This document shows, piece after piece, positions 5,485 to 7,255 of a DNA stretch of 7,255 bases. This DNA comes from a bacterium (GTDB lineage: Bacteria; Patescibacteriota; Patescibacteriia; 2-12-FULL-60-25): assembly GCA_020056125.1 (NCBI GenBank), contig JAGVIJ010000081.1, forward strand, positions 1 to 7,255, in the 5' to 3' direction. Under the pieces are notes generated by a model. It had not been told where the DNA came from. It did not search any database and saw only the letters and a list, made by a program, of their open reading frames with translations. The position numbers were made by a program, and so were the translations under genes. Positions within the stretch are counted from its first letter, which is position 1. Each line of letters begins with the position of its first letter.

Positions 5485-5510
5485 AAACACAAAAAGAAAG
5501 GGGGCCAGTC

Positions 5511-5957
5511 ATGGCCAAGATCATTTTCACGTTGTGTCTAGTCCTGGGCTTGGTGGGGTGCGCCTCGCACTACAGCAAGTCCACTTTCAAGACTCCGACG
5601 CAGGAGGGGTTCGAGGTGTGCGACGAGAAGGCCAACGGAAGCACTTCGTGCGTCCGTGACTTCGAGGACAAGGGCGGCGGGTACGGGTACGGCGGCTACG
5701 GCATGCCGTACGGCCGGGTCATGCACCCGCCCGTACCGTTCGTGTACCAGCCGGAAATCCCGGCGGGTCAGCGCGCCATGGAGCGCGTCGGCGGTGGAGT
5801 GCTGATACTCCATCCCGCGGTGCAGACTGCGCCGTGCGTAGACGAAGAGTGCTCCACCCTGCCCGAGGACGTAGATCGTCTGGGAAAGGTGGTAGTCAAG
5901 ATGGGGGAAAAGATCGATCAACTCGAGTCCAAGCAGGACTCGGAGGAGAAGAAGTGA
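5511..5957 (+). CDS. Lipoprotein with Gly/Tyr-rich segment and C-terminal coiled coil
   Basis: A 148-residue predicted lipoprotein. The signal MAKIIFTLCLVLGLVGC has the lipobox LVGC (Cys17). The mature region contains C37 and C47, then a Gly/Tyr-rich segment GGGYGYGGYGMPYG (55-68), then a proline-rich patch, PPVPFVYQPEIP (73-84). Further on are C109 and C114 in PCVDEECSTLP. Residues 119-148 are charged with heptad-like leucine/valine/isoleucine spacing and probably form a short coiled coil (VDRLGKVVVKMGEKIDQLES). The four mature cysteines could form two disulfides. AAAGGGGG ending at 5504 supports the ATG at 5511. The stop codon shares its A with the next ATG (TGATG at 5955-5959), which indicates translational coupling. 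The Pro/Tyr-rich composition recalls the neighbouring lipoprotein at 4933, but I do not see convincing homology. Function unknown. Confidence 0.82.
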   Translation: MAKIIFTLCLVLGLVGCASHYSKSTFKTPTQEGFEVCDEKANGSTSCVRDFEDKGGGYGYGGYGMPYGRVMHPPVPFVYQPEIPAGQRAMERVGGGVLILHPAVQTAPCVDEECSTLPEDVDRLGKVVVKMGEKIDQLESKQDSEEKK

Positions 5958-6622
5958 TGAAAAGCTTTCAGTTGTTTCTCGCAGTGTGTTGTCTCGTCCT
6001 TTCCGGTTGCGCGATCGGCGCGCATCTGGAGGACACGACTCCGAACCACGCCAACCCGCGTAGGGGCGTCCTGCCTGCCGGCAAGGCAGGACGGCGTACG
6101 CCCGACGTCGAAGCTGATGCGGCACCGCGCGCCAGGCAACTGCTGCCGTCTAGCCGCATGGCTGCGGGGTTCGCACCCGTGGGCGGATCATGCGGCTCGG
6201 GTCGCACGATGGAGATCGACAACCGAACCGGGTACCTCATGGAGGTACGCGGTGACGATCTCCAGCCTTGCGGCGACGGCGGACTGGCGCCGGTGTGGGT
6301 GGCTTCGGCCAACCCATACGCCGCAACCGGCGGCATCCGTCAGGCGCTGGTCATCCCGCCGCACTCGTCGGGGCGGTTCTACTTCTATCCTTTCCGTCAG
6401 GCTGGTGGTTTCCCGGTGACCACCAACGGGCGAAAGGACTACACGGCCGACGTGTACGACGCGGGTGGCCCCATGGGCATGAGCCCAGACATGCCGGCCG
6501 CGTACGTGACCACGCTCAAGTCGTGGGCACGCGTGCCGTTCACGGGGCGGGTCGACCCCGACGGCATCGCCAGGGTTCGGTTCACGGACTTCAACGTGAC
6601 CGTGGCGATCAACTCGCAGTGA
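5957..6622 (+). CDS. Lipoprotein with a REP-derived insertion
   Basis: A 221-residue predicted lipoprotein. The signal MKSFQLFLAVCCLVLSGC has the lipobox VLSGC (Cys18). The start is set by the TGATG overlap with the upstream gene and by GGAGGAG at 5942-5948. An in-frame open stretch upstream to 5834 is the shadow of that gene. Residues 35-49 (RRGVLPAGKAGRRTP) are encoded by a REP palindrome, so the short linker between the lipid anchor and the domain was built or extended by a mobile repeat. From about residue 70 a globular domain begins, with C79 and C105, MEIDNRTGYLMEVRGDD (85-101), VIPPHSSGRFYFYPF (132-146) and a C-terminal VRFTDFNVTVAINS (207-220). Its alternating hydrophobic pattern suggests beta strands. 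G+C is high (38/60 at 6181-6240). It ends the operon before the terminator at 6684. No family is recognised. Confidence 0.82.
   Translation: MKSFQLFLAVCCLVLSGCAIGAHLEDTTPNHANPRRGVLPAGKAGRRTPDVEADAAPRARQLLPSSRMAAGFAPVGGSCGSGRTMEIDNRTGYLMEVRGDDLQPCGDGGLAPVWVASANPYAATGGIRQALVIPPHSSGRFYFYPFRQAGGFPVTTNGRKDYTADVYDAGGPMGMSPDMPAAYVTTLKSWARVPFTGRVDPDGIARVRFTDFNVTVAINSQ
6060..6103 (+). repeat. REP palindrome inside a lipoprotein gene
   Basis: Foot GTAGGGGC (6060-6067), then a 9-bp hairpin GTCCTGCCT (6068-6076) / AGGCAGGAC (6084-6092), then GGCGTACGCCC (6093-6103). The last part matches the arm of the REP at 4706-4728. It is read in frame as residues 35-49. Confidence 0.8.
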
Positions 6623-6683
6623 CCCCTTAACGTGCGGTGGGCGCGGTACTGATAGTCAGTATCGGCGTCGCCGCGCAAGACTC

Positions 6684-6723
6684 GGACCCTTGGTTCACTT
6701 TGAATCAAGGGTCCTCTTTTTTA
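6684..6723 (+). terminator. Strong rho-independent terminator of the lipoprotein operon
   Basis: A 13-bp stem GGACCCTTGGTTC (6684-6696) / GAATCAAGGGTCC (6702-6714) with one G-T pair and loop ACTTT. It is followed by TC and a six-T run. It lies 61 bases after the stop at 6622. Confidence 0.9.
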
Positions 6724-6725
6724 TT

Positions 6726-6763
6726 AAAAAAATCTCATGGTCAAGCACGGAGACCATGAGATT
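6726..6763 (-). terminator. Rho-independent terminator for the minus-strand genes
   Basis: A perfect 12-bp inverted repeat AATCTCATGGTC (6731-6742) / GACCATGAGATT (6752-6763). On the minus strand the hairpin runs into a T tract (the A run at 6726-6732). It stands back to back with the + strand terminator. Confidence 0.85.
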
Positions 6764-6821
6764 AGCTTGTCTATTTCTTCTCATGTGCGCTCTGGAGCGT
6801 CAATAGAAAACTGTGGATTGT

Positions 6822-7049
6822 TTATGGTAGGTCCTCGCGGATATCAATATCGCGGCCGGGCTGTTCATCAGCCGGCCAGAGTCCGCTATCTTTAAGAGCT
6901 TTATCCGCCAAATCTTCGGCCGCATCAATATCCACCATATCATCCAGGATCAGGTGATTGATAATAGCCGCACGGCACTCGGGTTTGGACTTGAGTAAGC
7001 CGTCTTCAGAGAAGCATAACTGGCGGATGAGGTCGGGTGTTAATGACAT
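6822..7049 (-). CDS. Hypothetical 75-residue acidic protein
   Basis: A small soluble protein that I do not recognise. It has no signal peptide or membrane segment. It is acidic and probably helical, with DLIRQLCFSEDGLLKSKPE (6-24), INHLILDDMVDIDAAEDLAD (30-49) and a polar tail, DIDIREDLP. The ATG at 7049 has no purine-rich ribosome-binding site before it. A TATAAA on the minus strand at 7092-7087 could be a -10, giving a leader of about 30 bases, but no good -35 accompanies it. Alternatively it is cotranscribed with the ligase gene that ends 75 bases upstream. The terminator at 6726-6763 closes the unit 59 bases after the stop. Codon use and G+C (28/60 at 6901-6960) are unlike the GC-rich block to its left. 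It is probably a real gene, because it ends before a matching terminator. Confidence 0.6.
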   Translation of the reverse strand: MSLTPDLIRQLCFSEDGLLKSKPECRAAIINHLILDDMVDIDAAEDLADKALKDSGLWPADEQPGRDIDIREDLP

Positions 7050-7124
7050 AGGCGGGATAAGGGGTGAAGAATGAGGCGGGCGGATATTTATAGATTACAC
7101 CAAAAGCTAAAAAACGGAAAAACC

Positions 7125-7255
7125 TCACAGGTAATATTTGAAGACCAGATCAACCAGGGCTCCGGCCGCGTTTTGCGGAGCGCCTGAACTGGGGAAGTGA
7201 TGCAGTTCCAAGCAAGGCACGCTGTTCAGCTCAAGAATAGCACACGGTTGATTTA
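7125..7255 (-). CDS. C-terminal end of a probable ATP-grasp ligase, 5' part outside the window
   Basis: On the minus strand a frame is open from the window edge (first full codon at 7253) to the TGA at 7127-7125, giving 42 residues. They include AILELNSVPCLELHHFPSS (5-23) and a helical end, AAGALVDLVFKYYL. The E-x-N of LELNSVP followed by a hydrophobic residue and HHFP resembles the end of ATP-grasp enzymes such as the cyanophycin-synthetase/glutathione-synthase type (E[VIL]N..PG...H..P), in which Glu and Asn bind the ATP-associated metal ions. Here the usual Gly after Pro is Cys. Too little is present to name the substrate. The gene at 7049 follows 75 bases downstream and may share its transcript. 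Confidence 0.55.
   Translation of the reverse strand, partial: NQPCAILELNSVPCLELHHFPSSGAPQNAAGALVDLVFKYYL

Noticed and set aside
6647..6661. Inverted repeat TACTGA-TAG-TCAGTA after the last lipoprotein gene
   Set aside because: Short, with no T tract and no partner site. The strong terminator follows 23 bases later. Possibly an operator but unsupported.

Overview
The window looks like a stretch of bacterial chromosome or metagenome contig, most plausibly from a candidate-phyla-radiation bacterium (Patescibacteria). That assignment is an inference. It rests on three tandem small two-helix pilin-like proteins of the VirB2/TrbC type that are typical of that group, a REP-associated tyrosine transposase (RAYT) surrounded by GTAGGGGC-type REP palindromes, and TTGACA promoters with an extended -10. 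Several genes end in TGA, so the recoded (UGA = Gly) lineages are unlikely.

Layout. (1) 1-1238, + strand: three tandem secreted pilin-like genes (the first is cut by the window edge), closed by a strong terminator at 1267-1292. (2) 1327-2135: an AT-richer block with a minus-strand RAYT gene and at least seven REP palindromes beside and inside it, some of which are translated as part of the transposase. (3) 2174-6723, + strand: a GC-rich block with its own promoter. It contains a soluble helical protein with a near-perfect Shine-Dalgarno sequence, a 532-residue multipass membrane protein, and then three small lipoproteins (4933-5265, 5511-5957, 5957-6622). Two internal terminators (4762-4816, 5329-5353) and a second promoter (5368-5396), closely similar to the first, divide the block. 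None of its five proteins is recognised from sequence. (4) 6726-7255, minus strand: a terminator, a 75-residue hypothetical protein, and the C-terminal end of what looks like an ATP-grasp ligase entering from the right edge.

How the parts may work together. The pilins fit a type IV secretion/conjugative-pilus-like surface apparatus, but no ATPase or channel gene is visible. The GC-rich block has the composition of an envelope-located system: one cytoplasmic protein, one integral membrane protein and three lipid-anchored outer-face proteins. Its genes share two near-identical promoters and a base composition unlike both flanks (42/60 and 38/60 G+C in two sampled lines, against 22-32/60 in sampled lines outside). 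This is the best candidate for an undescribed system, but its function cannot be read from the sequence.

REP palindromes share a conserved GTAG(G)GGC foot while their stems vary with compensating changes. They sit between units, inside the RAYT gene, and once in frame inside a lipoprotein gene.
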